Assembly (NCBI GenBank): GCA_036971715.1
Contig: JAVHJL010000003.1
Span: forward strand, 1,302,001-1,366,000
Origin: Arthrobotrys musiformis
Taxonomy: Eukaryota; Ascomycota; Orbiliomycetes; Orbiliales; Orbiliaceae
Direction: 5' to 3'
Length of the DNA stretch: 64,000 nucleotides
Numbering within the stretch: the stretch's first letter is position 1; each line of letters begins with the position of its first letter. Below the pieces are notes generated by a model. That model made no database searches. It had not been told where the DNA came from and saw only the letters and a program-made list of their open reading frames with translations. Position numbers and translations under genes: made by a program. Positions 1-9,281 of this stretch are shown here, in pieces.

Positions 1-162
1 TCCTCATACCACGTGCACATAGGGTCCTCCTGTTGATCGTTGCTGTACGGTGCCTGTTGCGTTGGTCTGGATGTTCAAGGTCAGGCTTCTTATGCCCGTC
101 ACGTGCTAGATCCAGACCTAGATTTTCCAAAGCGCGCAATGGGGAGGGAGCTTTCATCCGAA

Positions 163-234
163 GCGTCTGTGGTGTAACGGTTATCATTATTGCCTTCCAA
201 GCAATAGACCCGGGTTCGACTCCCGGCGGACGCA
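163..234 (+). tRNA. tRNA-Gly(UCC), copy 1
   Basis: The cloverleaf can be folded by eye. The 7-bp acceptor stem pairs GCGTCTG with CGGACGC and contains one G-T pair. The anticodon loop CTTCCAA sits on an ATTGC/GCAAT stem and gives anticodon TCC. The T arm contains the B-box GGTTCGACTCC. There is no intron. A run of T directly after the discriminator A is a Pol III terminator. A near-identical copy lies 447 bp downstream. Confidence 0.95.
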
Positions 235-609
235 TTTTTTGAATTTTTTGTCTCCGTAGCCCACGGAGACAACCCTCTTTAGTAGTATCGATAGCCGCCA
301 GGTAATGTTATTTTGGTGAACTCGTCTCCTCATGCTAACTTAAAAGACGCCCCGCTTCAAGAGCCAGTCATATCAGGGAATAATAATATCATTTTCCCGA
401 GCTGGGAGTAGGCGTTTTTCACTGACAGAATACTTTTTTTTTTTTTTTTTTTTTCCCTGATCCCCTCGGGTCTGGTTCGAGACAAGTTCCCCTCCTCGTT
501 TCCCTTACGTTTTTATATTCCCTTTCAACCTAATAGATTTTCCTCGTGCCTAGTGAATAGCCTCAGGCGTGAACTACGCAAATTTCGGTCGTCGCCGTCC
601 ATCCGATAA
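235..609. other. Spacer between the two tRNA-Gly genes
   Basis: No coding region is supported. The spacer holds the T-run terminator of the first tRNA and a poly-T tract near 436-454. The flanks of the two tRNAs are not similar, so only the tRNA body is shared. Confidence 0.6.
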
Positions 610-681
610 GCGTCTGTAGTGTAACGGTTATCATTATTGCCTTCCAAGCAATAGAACCGGGTTCGACTCCCGGCGGACGCA
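610..681 (+). tRNA. tRNA-Gly(UCC), copy 2
   Basis: This has the same cloverleaf as the copy at 163-234, in the same orientation. It differs at two bases: G to A at tRNA position 9, and C to A just before the T stem. The anticodon is TCC and there is no intron. A T-rich Pol III terminator lies near 720. Both copies look functional because neither change breaks a stem. Confidence 0.94.
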
Positions 682-1563
682 AATCCGCCATTCGATGATA
701 GTTCGTTTCGTCGTTCCGATTTTTTTTTGTATATTTTTGGGTGGGTTCGGTGGTTTTAACCAGTTTTGATGCTTTTGCTTCATGGGTGACGGGATGCAAC
801 ATTGTCAACACATCTTTAGAGGGATGTTTTGGTGTTTGGGGGTTGTATTGTGGAGGTTGAGGTTGGGAGAGGGATGGGCGGGTGTTCCTGGGTGCGGGAT
901 GCGCTGGTTTGTGAGAGTGCGTTCTTGGGGTATGTATAAGGCTGTTCTAGTGTCGAGACTGGGTATGAGACCATGTGGTTTGTGTTCTGGGACTGGTTTG
1001 GGATCATGATGTGAATTTCTAGTCAATTAATTATACATTATCTCGCGCCTTAGGAATATCGTATGCTTTGGCATCCCGGGCGAGAGAGTGTGTATATTTA
1101 TACCGGAATACCCGTCGCTGACGCCTAGGCTCCAGGGTGTATTAACTTATTGTCACGGCGTGGTCTCGTTCCCAGACTCACCCAGTCACGGCGTAAGACT
1201 TCGTGAACTATCTTTGTAAATTTGTTCGATGCGGCTTATAGTTATTAAGGTATGCATGTTAACATGTTACATCGCCGGAAATATGGGGTGGGCTAGGACT
1301 CACCGGTGCAATATATATTGATACTCCAAATACAAGATAGTCTCAGGTATCTTGGGCTTTACCACTATTGCGGGGAGTAGTTAATTAATATTTGAGTATG
1401 GGGCTTGTTGGTGCCTTAATCGATAATCTATCAATGCACTATGAATATATTAGTCTCCAATATATTTTACATATAGGTTAGATACCTATGTATAACTAAT
1501 TTATAGACTAGATTACAGCGGCGCTGCACTTAAACCCGACTGCTCCTATTATCATGAAAACCA

Positions 1564-1607
1564 TAAAATAAAATAAAATAAATAAAATAAAATAATAATA
1601 AAAATAA
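1564..1607 (+). repeat. AAATA-type A/T microsatellite
   Basis: An imperfect run of AAATA/AATA units directly precedes the GCCT repeat. Confidence 0.8.
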
Positions 1608-1608
1608 G

Positions 1609-1609
1609 G

Positions 1610-1640
<31 letters not shown>

Positions 1641-1648
1641 ACCTACCT
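1609..1648 (+). repeat. (GCCT)n tetranucleotide repeat
   Basis: About eight GCCT units are followed by ACCT units. This is the reverse complement of the AGGC/AGGT array that starts 55 bp downstream, so the two arms can form a foldback. Confidence 0.9.
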
Positions 1649-1702
1649 TCTTATAGGCCGGAACCCATGCCGGAACCCACGCCGAAACCTGCGCCGGAAT
1701 TT

Positions 1703-1885
1703 AGGCAGGTAGGTAGGCAGGTAGATAGGTAGGCAGGTAGGTAGGTAGGCAGGTAGGTAGGTAGGCAGGTAGGTAGGTAGGCAGGTAGGTAGGTAGGCAG
1801 GTAGGTAGGTAGGCAGGTAGGTAGGTAGGCAGGTAGGTAGGTAGGCAGGTAGGTAGGTAGGCAGGTAGGTAGATAGGTACGCAGG
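1703..1885 (+). repeat. 16-bp minisatellite built of AGGT/AGGC tetramers
   Basis: The AGGC tetramers recur every 16 bp (about 1748, 1764, 1780, 1796 and onward), separated by three AGGT tetramers. This gives roughly nine near-perfect units. The flanks are degenerate, with AGAT variants at both ends. Reading it as protein gives only a Pro-Thr-Tyr-Leu periodic string, so I treat it as non-coding. Confidence 0.92.
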
Positions 1886-3383
1886 AGCTTAGATTCCATA
1901 GAACCTTCTAGAAATGCCGTAAAATAATAATATGCCGCACTGCGGCAGGACCCCACCGGGGTATCGTTATTTTTGTATATGATATTATAATAAGTAAGGT
2001 TATGTTAATACTGTGAAGGTAACGCTGGGCCCCGACTTACAGTCGGGCATGTTAAGAGCCTTGAGATTGCATTTGTCTCGTAAACCAGAGTTGGCCGAAG
2101 CAGCTCTTTGGGCTTGATAGCCACCTCGTAAGAAGCCTTGGTCGTCGCAAAGCTATTGTGGGAAAGGATCCTTAAAGAGTGAGAAAGGATATGTATTCTA
2201 TGCACTGGCCGTTGCTGTATAGTTGTTTCGCGCGATTGGCGTGGACCCGTGCAGCACGTGCCACTCTTTGTTCGAATAAAACATTTATCTCTAATACCCA
2301 TGCTTGCTTGTCGAGCAAAACCGCGAGTTTTTGAGCGATTTGCCACCAACACGGCCGGAATCCTGCGTTCGCGCAGCGTTATACAACGCGGCCTCGAATT
2401 CTAGAATGGTCGAGGTTCTCAATACCACGAAAGGAGAGCGATTTACTTAGTTCTCGAGCGTGCGTGTGTATACATGCAGTCTAGCGCATGTGGTTTGATT
2501 GCTTGATTGAGTACCCATTTAGGTGATCCGTAACGTCAACTAATTGTTAGCGTCGATACTAACTCGTTAACGCGTCGGAACTACGAGGCTAGTTGTCAAC
2601 AGGCATTTCAAGGCGCACGGCTTTTGCTTGTATTCACTTATTCCCAGGGAGGGATATTGGGTATCCGTACCTACTGGCCACGAAGTTGTAAAAGGGGTTT
2701 TCGAAGAGTCTCTCATTATCGTGCCTGTTAGTATAATATATATAGATATATAGATACTGTATGTGTGGCTGTCGTTGCAGCTGTGGTATTTTGCTGAGGG
2801 AAAAAGAAGGGAGGCTTAGTCAGCAGTCGCCTGCATTGGACAGGATCGGATGGGATTGGCAACGACATCAGGCTCAGACTCAGACCGAACCAACGACATC
2901 GCCATCACCTCCATCAACATCAACATCGCTATCAACATCAACATCAACAGCATACACCATCGCCAACATCCAGGAGCCACCAATTGATCGCTGCAGCTGT
3001 CTCTCCATCGGCCAATCCATCTCTCCCGCTGACATCAATCATATCCTTATCCCAATCATGGAACCTTTGTGCAGACTGGGTTCAAGATAGCTAGCAAAGT
3101 CAACATCCTTCTGGCTCCTGCATTTCGACATCAAACAACAACCCGCTTTCCAGCAATTCCACCTTCTTCTCTACAAACCACCTCCATCGACCAACCTCTT
3201 TTCCAACTTCCAACCTCCATCCACAAACACATCGACCTTCCAGCATCTACTGCGACCATCGTATCCTTCTATCCTTCTTGCCCTTCATCTCATTTCAGTC
3301 TTCGAACTCCTTCGAACTCTGCAACTGCCTGACCACACAACCACCCACCTCACACATACCGCGTCTACATCCTTTCTCTCGCA

Positions 3384-5610
3384 ATGTCTGGCGATTCCGA
3401 CGCCCGCTGGACCCAACAACGGTCAGGTCTCGTCAAATATGTCCAATCTAAGCTATTGGTCCGTCATCTGCAGACAATTCTGAAGAAGCTGGCTTTACCT
3501 GTTTCTGGCTTGAAGGTGGCCCAGCAAGCACGCCTGATTGAGCGTACGTGAATCCGAACCTGCACCCCTCCTCCTCCCCACTATCGCATCCTCGCTCCCT
3601 AAGTTCCCCCCTCAGGGATTATTTTATTGTCCCTAGATAGAATAACAGCCCCTGTCAACTTTGTGTGACCTGGAGTCTATCATGCCATCTGTTTTTCTCT
3701 TCTCGAGAGTAGTGTCTAAATTTACATACCAACTCCAACTAACCCACTTGCTTTCTTTATTTGGACTTGTAGAAATCGACAAAGTCGTCGATGCGCGCAA
3801 CGATGAAGGACTCCAGCAGCTTAAGCGACTGATCTACAATCCAGACGCGCCGGATGCGCATGCGTCTCCAGGACCATCGGCCGCGGCCTCTCCCCTCACA
3901 CAGCTTCCTCCGAAGGCTCCCGGTTATCCGGCCCATAGTTACAATTCAGCTGGCGTTTATTCTCCCCTACCATCCCCCTTGCCCGCAGCAGCAACGATGA
4001 GACCAGGTACGGGTTCAACTTCACCACCATTTTCTCAGCTCCAACTTTATTATCTGGAACCCATGGCTAAAAGGAAACCTACTCCCTCGACAGCATCCTC
4101 TCCCGCTCTGGCATTTTACCCAAGTCCCTTCTACGAATTCGTCATGAATTTAACGATTGTTCACGGACTGCAATGTAGGGCCCATAATACCTAATGCCCT
4201 CCTCTACCTCGGTTTAAACCACTAACCAGTTTATTTTTATAGCGTTCGGCCCCGTCCCTACCTCCTCGCGCTGCAACGTCAGCATCCCTCTTCAACTTAG
4301 TCAGCAAAACGCAGACGAAATCCGACGTGGACTCCGTGCCGTTCTATATTGTGCTGAAGCAACTCCTTCGGGAACCCACCACGTCGCCTTCCCACAACAG
4401 ATCGAGATCCGCATCAACGGCAAACCAGTCTCTGCTAACCTCAGAGGTCTGAAGAACAAGCCGGGGACAACGAGGCCTCTTGACGTTACCGATTACCTTG
4501 ACAAGACTCCAGGGTCGAAGAATAACATTCTGATCACTTATGCATTGTCCCAGAAGGTAATCACGCCCGTTATTTTGGAAATTTATCCTTATCTGTATTG
4601 TGGCTAACATTCCATCAACAGCGTTATCTCGCCATTGTCAAATTAGTTCGAAAGAGGACACCTGATGATCTTGTTGGCCAGATAAAATCTCGTCCACAAA
4701 TTTCGAAGCAGGCTGTGCTTGACAGATGTATGTTCTCCACCCGCCCCATTATTCCCCGCGGAACCCCACTCTAACCGAATCATGATATAATACAGTCCAG
4801 AAAAATAGTGAAGATGACGATATTATTGCTACTTCATCTGTCATGTCTCTCAAGTGCCCCGCTTCGACCTTACGCATTGTCACGCCTGTGAGGTCTCAGT
4901 TTTGCAAGCATAACCAGTGTTACGATGCTGTATCTTTTCTTCAGCTACAAGAGCAAGCACCGGTAAGTTTGTGCACCTGCGCTAGATTTCTGCAATTTTC
5001 TAACTCATCCCTGTTTTAGACCTGGACTTGCCCTGTCTGTAGCAAGAAAATTGAATTTACCGAACTCGCCATTGATAAATACGTCGAAGAGATCCTTGCC
5101 TTGGTCCCACGAGACGTCGAAGCTGTTGAGATCGACCCAATGGGGCAATGGAGTGTCCCAGAACCAAAAGAACCCGAGCCACGTTTAAAGCACGATCCGG
5201 AATCCGACGAGGATCAAGACTCGGAAAACGAGCTCTCTATCTTGGACTCTGCGCCTCTGAGCTTCAGGTCCAACCAGAACGGCCTGCTAACGCCTTCTAC
5301 ATCCCACTCCCACCCACACCACACTCACAATTCCTCCCACCACGCGAATGCGCGACCTACCCACCTCTCGACGCCGAAGAGCCTCTCGAGCGAGCCTCTG
5401 GCGAGCTCATCCAGCCGACCGAACGCAGGGAGCAGTTCAAAGCGACCTGCCCCTGTTACTATTGACCTCACCCTAAGCGACGACGACGACGACGTCCGCC
5501 CCCCGCCGCCTAAGAGGCACCAGGCTTCCGCAACGCCCACCCCAACGGCACACCACAAAGCTGCAGACAACTCAACGGGTCCGTTCACTATGTCTTGGTC
5601 TAACTATTAA
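3384..5610 (+). CDS. SUMO E3 ligase, SIZ/PIAS family
   Basis: It transfers SUMO from the E2 enzyme to nuclear substrates. Six exons (3384-3543, 3773-4174, 4243-4556, 4622-4727, 4796-4962, 5020-5610) join with canonical introns into 579 residues. A SAP DNA-binding domain spans about 13-60. A PINIT domain covers about 165-310 and starts near SPFYEF. The SP-RING shows C348, C364, H366, C369, C387 and C390, with the family signature MSLKCPAS. The tail is Ser/Pro-rich and contains an acidic SUMO-interacting motif, TIDLTLSDDDDD, at about 530-541. The start is the first ATG and gives the complete SAP domain. The length fits fungal Pli1/Siz proteins. A TTTC microsatellite follows the stop, and an ORF with SUMO-acceptor-like repeats lies 110-280 bp further on. 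Confidence 0.94.
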
Positions 5611-5639
5611 CTGGACTTACTAAATTTCTTATACTTTTT

Positions 5640-5695
<56 letters not shown>

Positions 5696-6635
5696 TTTTT
5701 TTTTTTTTTTTAATTTTAATAGGATGGGGGAGGGCTTTTGAGGCTAACAGTGGATGGTAAGGCTTTAGCATCGAAATTGACTAGCGAGAAAGAGAAGGCA
5801 GCCGGAGGGGCCGAAGGGGCCATGGTGATCAAAGAGGAGGGGGCCATGGCGGTCAAAGAGGAAGGGGCTATGGCGATCAAAAAGGAAGCGACTGCGAGAG
5901 GCGGGGGAGGAGGAGGACTGCAAGCCACCGCGGAAGAGGCGGAGGGTCGAGCGGGAGCTCGAGCCCAAGCCCAAACGAAGACGCCCTGCCCCGCGCGTCA
6001 TCAAGCACCGTTACATCAAGTGGTAACGGTGCTTGGTGATGGCGCTTTCGTTTTTTTTTTTTTTTTTTTTTGTTTTTTTTTTTTCATTATTACAATTACT
6101 AGCATTTAGCGAATGGTGGAGGCGTCATGGTTTATTTCTTTTTACATACTTACATACACGTTTCGACAGCTTTTCTGTCTCTGGCGCGACTACGTTTTTT
6201 GCGCAAAAATACACTATCCTGTTTTCGTTTTCTTCTTATTTCTCCCCTCGGCGGCGTTTTTCTCTTTTTCTCTTTTTCTCTTTCCCCTTCTTTTCCAGCG
6301 AGGAGAGGAAAATGTCGAGGGCCTCTCACACTTTTTCTATGACGAACCAACCTATGGCATGCGTGTGGTATTCCTTTTTATTATTATCATCATTATTTTT
6401 CGTCTTTGACAATGTGCCGTGCTTGCGAGGTTTGAAAAGCATGTAGTTTTATTTAGTATGTTTATGGTATTTAGAAGCACTGTTTCGTTTCTCTTCTTTT
6501 TGAGCTTTTATATGGGATTCTTAGGGGGGGTATAGTTAGATTTATTTATATCGATTGACTGCTATGCTAATGCCGACTATCTTACCTCGTAGCTCTAATG
6601 TAACATGTATAATATATAATAATATATAAGCTGGC
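5611..6635. other. Simple-repeat-rich 3' region between SIZ and RCE1
   Basis: It contains a (TTTC)n tract at about 5639-5695, poly-T at 5695-5712 and about 6051-6085, three 24-bp direct repeats (5816-5887), and a pyrimidine-rich stretch to about 6300. Open frames in the pyrimidine tract are Phe/Ser-rich shadows. The two flanking genes converge here, so the region should hold both 3' UTRs. Confidence 0.55.
5816..5887 (+). repeat. Three 24-bp direct repeats encoding GAMxxKxE
   Basis: Units at 5816-5839, 5840-5863 and 5864-5887 share GGGGCNATGG and a CAAARAGGA core. Read in the open frame they give three octapeptides of the form GAM-x-(I/V)-K-x-E. Each matches the psi-K-x-E SUMO-acceptor consensus. 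Whether the frame is expressed is unknown. It is preceded in frame by a TAG at 5720-5722 that could also serve as a splice acceptor. Confidence 0.6.
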
Positions 6636-7683
6636 TCAAACGACAATCAAAGCGTAGGAACTCTCGGTCCACCTGAACAAACCGTAATAAAACCCAGCGG
6701 CACCGGCGACAAGGATGGTATAATACACGTACGTCTTCCAAGCCTCCTCCAAACGACCCCAGAAGCGCGGGAGCCCCATGACGTTGCAGAAGCTGTGGAT
6801 TGCGATCGCGGCGTATAAATTGCCGGATCTGAGGTATACCCATGCGGCGAACCAGCCGAATAGGGTTGTGTAGGTGAATTGGATCAGGCTCCTCAGGAGG
6901 CCGAAGTGAGGGGGCACGTCCGGGTGGGTTAGTTTGAATTCGTAGAAGTGGTGGAGGTGGGCGATGCCGAAGTAGAGGGGGGTGAGGAAGATTAGGGTTG
7001 TGATGTTGGGGGAGGGGACGGAGAGGTGGAGGGCGAGGATGTGGGAGCGGAAGGTGATTTCCTCTGTTATCGGGCCCTTTTTGTATCATCATTATTAGTA
7101 TAGGTACCGACCTAGCTAGTAGATTTGGGGAGAGAGGGGACATACGACGATGTAGTTCCTCCAGCCGATCCAGCTGCTGAGCGAGGTTTTGACGTCCATG
7201 ACAAGGTCGTCCCTGGGGTCGCGGTCCAACCAGAGTTTCTCGGCCAACGGGCCGGCGAAGAGGACCATCGTCAGGAAGACGGCCTTGACGATGTCGAGGA
7301 TGTTGACGGGCCAGATGCCCATGTACTTCAGACTAGTCATGAAGTCAATGCCGCCGAGGACGCGGAGGGCGTAGAGGGTGCTGAAGGTGGTGATGAGGCA
7401 GGAGGTGTAGACCGCGCGGATGCGCAGGCGGATGACGGAGGGGGCATCGCGCGATTGGCGGGGCGACGGGCGGGTGAGCGGGTGGAGATATAAGACGCCG
7501 ACGTAGATGCAGGTGAACAGGATGGACAGCAGGACGGCGGAGACGATGGCGGTGTGGGACTCCGGGATGGCTGTTCTTGAGTCAAAAGTATGCTCAATTG
7601 GCTGGGATGGGGGGGTAGGAGGGGGGTGGTGACATACCCAGGAGACGCGGGTGGCGCCTGGCGAGGGTGTGGACGATGTCCAT
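6636..7683 (-). CDS. RCE1: CAAX prenyl protease 2 (RCE1)
   Basis: This is an ER membrane endoprotease that removes the last three residues from prenylated CAAX proteins such as Ras and a-factor. Three exons (7638-7683, 7146-7570, 6636-7076) give 303 residues, near the usual family size. The CPBP/Abi motifs are complete: EExxxR at E162-E163-R167, FxxxH ending at H197, and HxxxN at H251-N255, matching the known catalytic and glutamate-activating residues. The segment QFTYTTLFGW and the final GLPRFW are typical of RCE1 rather than of bacterial Abi proteins. Several hydrophobic helices are visible. It is transcribed away from the TRAPP subunit gene across a 270-bp shared promoter. Confidence 0.93.
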
Positions 7684-7774
7684 GGTGACGGGTGCGTGGG
7701 TGAGTGGGTGTCGAGGCCAGGTCCCGGTTTCCTGGATAGCCACCGTATACTACACCCAGTAACCTACCACCACA

Positions 7775-7782
7775 TCACGTGA
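7775..7782. promoter_or_regulatory. TCACGTGA palindrome in divergent promoter
   Basis: A perfect 8-bp E-box palindrome lies about 90 bp upstream of the RCE1 start and 170 bp upstream of the TRS33 start. This core is the known binding site of bHLH factors of the Cbf1/USF type. Its use here is inference from position and sequence only. Confidence 0.4.
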
Positions 7783-7953
7783 CGACTTCGGAGCCCGAAT
7801 CCCTGTTACTTTCCGTGTCTTCTTTGGGGAGCTAAGCTCCCAGCTGCTGAGACATTGCCTTTCTCCGGTCGCGAGACGTACAGTACCTCTCCAACTTCAA
7901 CTTCAACCTCAACCTCAACTTCTTATGTATATTGATACAGAAAGAAAGCAAAG

Positions 7954-8737
7954 ATGGCACAACCACGCTCCAACAACAACATGACCTTCGAACCCCCCCT
8001 CCCGCCCTACAACTACACCGACCCCACCGCCACCTTCTTCTCCGCCTCCTGCATCGACCTCCTCCTCATCGAACTCGTCCCCCTCGTCCAGCGCATGGCC
8101 GAATCCGCCCCTTCCCTCGACATCCCCCCGCCTCCCACCCCCCAACCCCCACCTCCGCACCCACAGACGCCGAATCCCCGCAGGAGCAAACGGACGAAGA
8201 CACAACCCGTCTGGACCTCTTCAACCGTCTCGAAAACCTCGGCTACAAAGTCGGCATCGGCCTCGTCGAACGCTTCTCGCGGGACCGCTCCCGCTTCACC
8301 GATAACCTCGACGTTATCAAGTTCCTGTGTAAAGATATCTGGCACCTGGTGTTCAGGAAGCAGATTGATAATTTAAAAACAAATCACAGGGTAATTCCCT
8401 TCGCTTTTCTCTTCTTTAATAGACAGTGGTAGGCTGATTTGGTTTGGGGGGGTTAGGGCGTCTACGTCCTCGCGGACAACTATTTCCGCCCATTGCTACG
8501 GATGAGTTCCTCCAGCGGCGTCCCGGCTGCTACAAAAGCTGCTCCCGTAAGCCTCTTCTCCCAAATCCCTATAACAAGTTTACTGATTGGAAACAAAAGT
8601 TCTTACAATTCCCCTGCGGCGTCATCCGCGGTGCCCTATCAGCCATGGGCGTGAACGCCCAAGTCACAGCCGAGACCCCCGGCCTCCCCGGCGCCGTATT
8701 CCAGATCACTACCGTCAACAAGAATCCGACTAGTTAG
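7954..8737 (+). CDS. TRS33: TRAPP complex subunit Trs33/TRAPPC6, with apparent frame break
   Basis: It is a core subunit of the TRAPP vesicle-tethering and Rab-GEF complexes at the Golgi. Segments are 7954-8390, 8457-8546 and 8600-8737. The N-terminus (ASCIDLLLIELVPLVQRM) and the rest (NRLENLGYKVG, FTDNLDVIKFLCKDIW, FPCGVIRGAL) match the bet3-fold Trs33 family closely. They lie in different frames within the first segment, and the switch falls in a C-rich Pro-coding linker at about 8095-8190. I found no GT-AG intron of the right phase. A one-base difference in a C run would restore about 221 residues. The break may be an assembly error, an unusual GC-AG intron, or a real mutation. Both downstream introns are canonical. 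Confidence 0.85.
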
Positions 8738-9281
8738 AAACTGGGGTTGGATGATTTTGTTGCCGGTAGTGGTGGTGGTGGGTACTTGAGGAGTTATGAT
8801 ATATAAATTTTTTATATTGTAGTATTAGCAGGAGTTGGGGCGTTTTACTGTTGTATTTGTATAAATAAAGGCATTGGCATTTTACTACGCATACATTCAC
8901 ATTTATTACGGCAGAGAGAAGTTATTTAGAATCATCCGAATTGACATTCTTTTTTGTTTGATTATTATACTAATAGATACAACCGCACTAACCCCGAATC
9001 TTCTAGTGATTATTGGAATGGTCTGTGGCGGCGGTAGGTTCTTCGATCACGACCCCCGGAGAACTCGAAGTTTCCTATAACCTAACTTTGGGGAAATTTG
9101 ATTAGTATAAGTAATGATAATCTTTTCCAAGAACCAATTGTTTCGTTTTTTTTTCTTATAACTCCTCGATTGGTCTTTTTTTTATATTATTATTCTTTTT
9201 AGGTTTGTTTGATTTTGATGTATATATGTTTTTCTTTCTCTTCCTCTTTCGACGGTAATGATGGAAGGGAAGTGGGGAGAC
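8738..9281. other. Convergent 3' intergenic region (TRS33/MDH)
   Basis: This AT-rich region has T runs near 9150-9220. No gene is supported. It should contain the 3' UTRs of both flanking genes. Confidence 0.6.

Larger units (their letters stand above)
682..3383. other. Intergenic region upstream of SIZ/PIAS gene
   Basis: No gene is recognised in these 2.7 kb. The region contains the repeat block described separately (1564-1885), AT-rich stretches near 1390-1600 and 2735-2760, and an ATCAAC-rich simple tract near 2909-2950. The last few hundred bases are pyrimidine- and CA-rich and probably form the promoter and 5' UTR of the SUMO ligase gene. Confidence 0.5.

Noticed and set aside
563..811. 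Minus-strand frame across a tRNA
   Set aside because: It is antisense to the tRNA-Gly at 610-681 and has no other coding evidence.
1703..1885. CRISPR-like regular spacing
   Set aside because: The repeat is contiguous with no unique spacers, and the genome is eukaryotic.
1651..1956. Minus-strand frame with Leu-Pro-Thr-Tyr repeats
   Set aside because: It is the translation of the 16-bp minisatellite. A tandem repeat whose unit is not a multiple of three still cycles through open frames, and no start or conserved ends support a protein.
2761..3332. Two overlapping plus-strand frames before the SIZ gene
   Set aside because: They are rich in Ser/Thr/Pro from ATCAAC and CTC simple tracts and lie where the SIZ leader is expected.
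6033..6446. Phe/Ser-rich frames
   Set aside because: They come from a pyrimidine-rich tract. Three overlapping frames are all open, which indicates base composition rather than coding.
7337..7597. Ser/Pro-rich shadow frames in RCE1 exon 2
   Set aside because: They are alternative-frame translations of a GC-rich coding exon. The RCE1 frame continues through conserved motifs.
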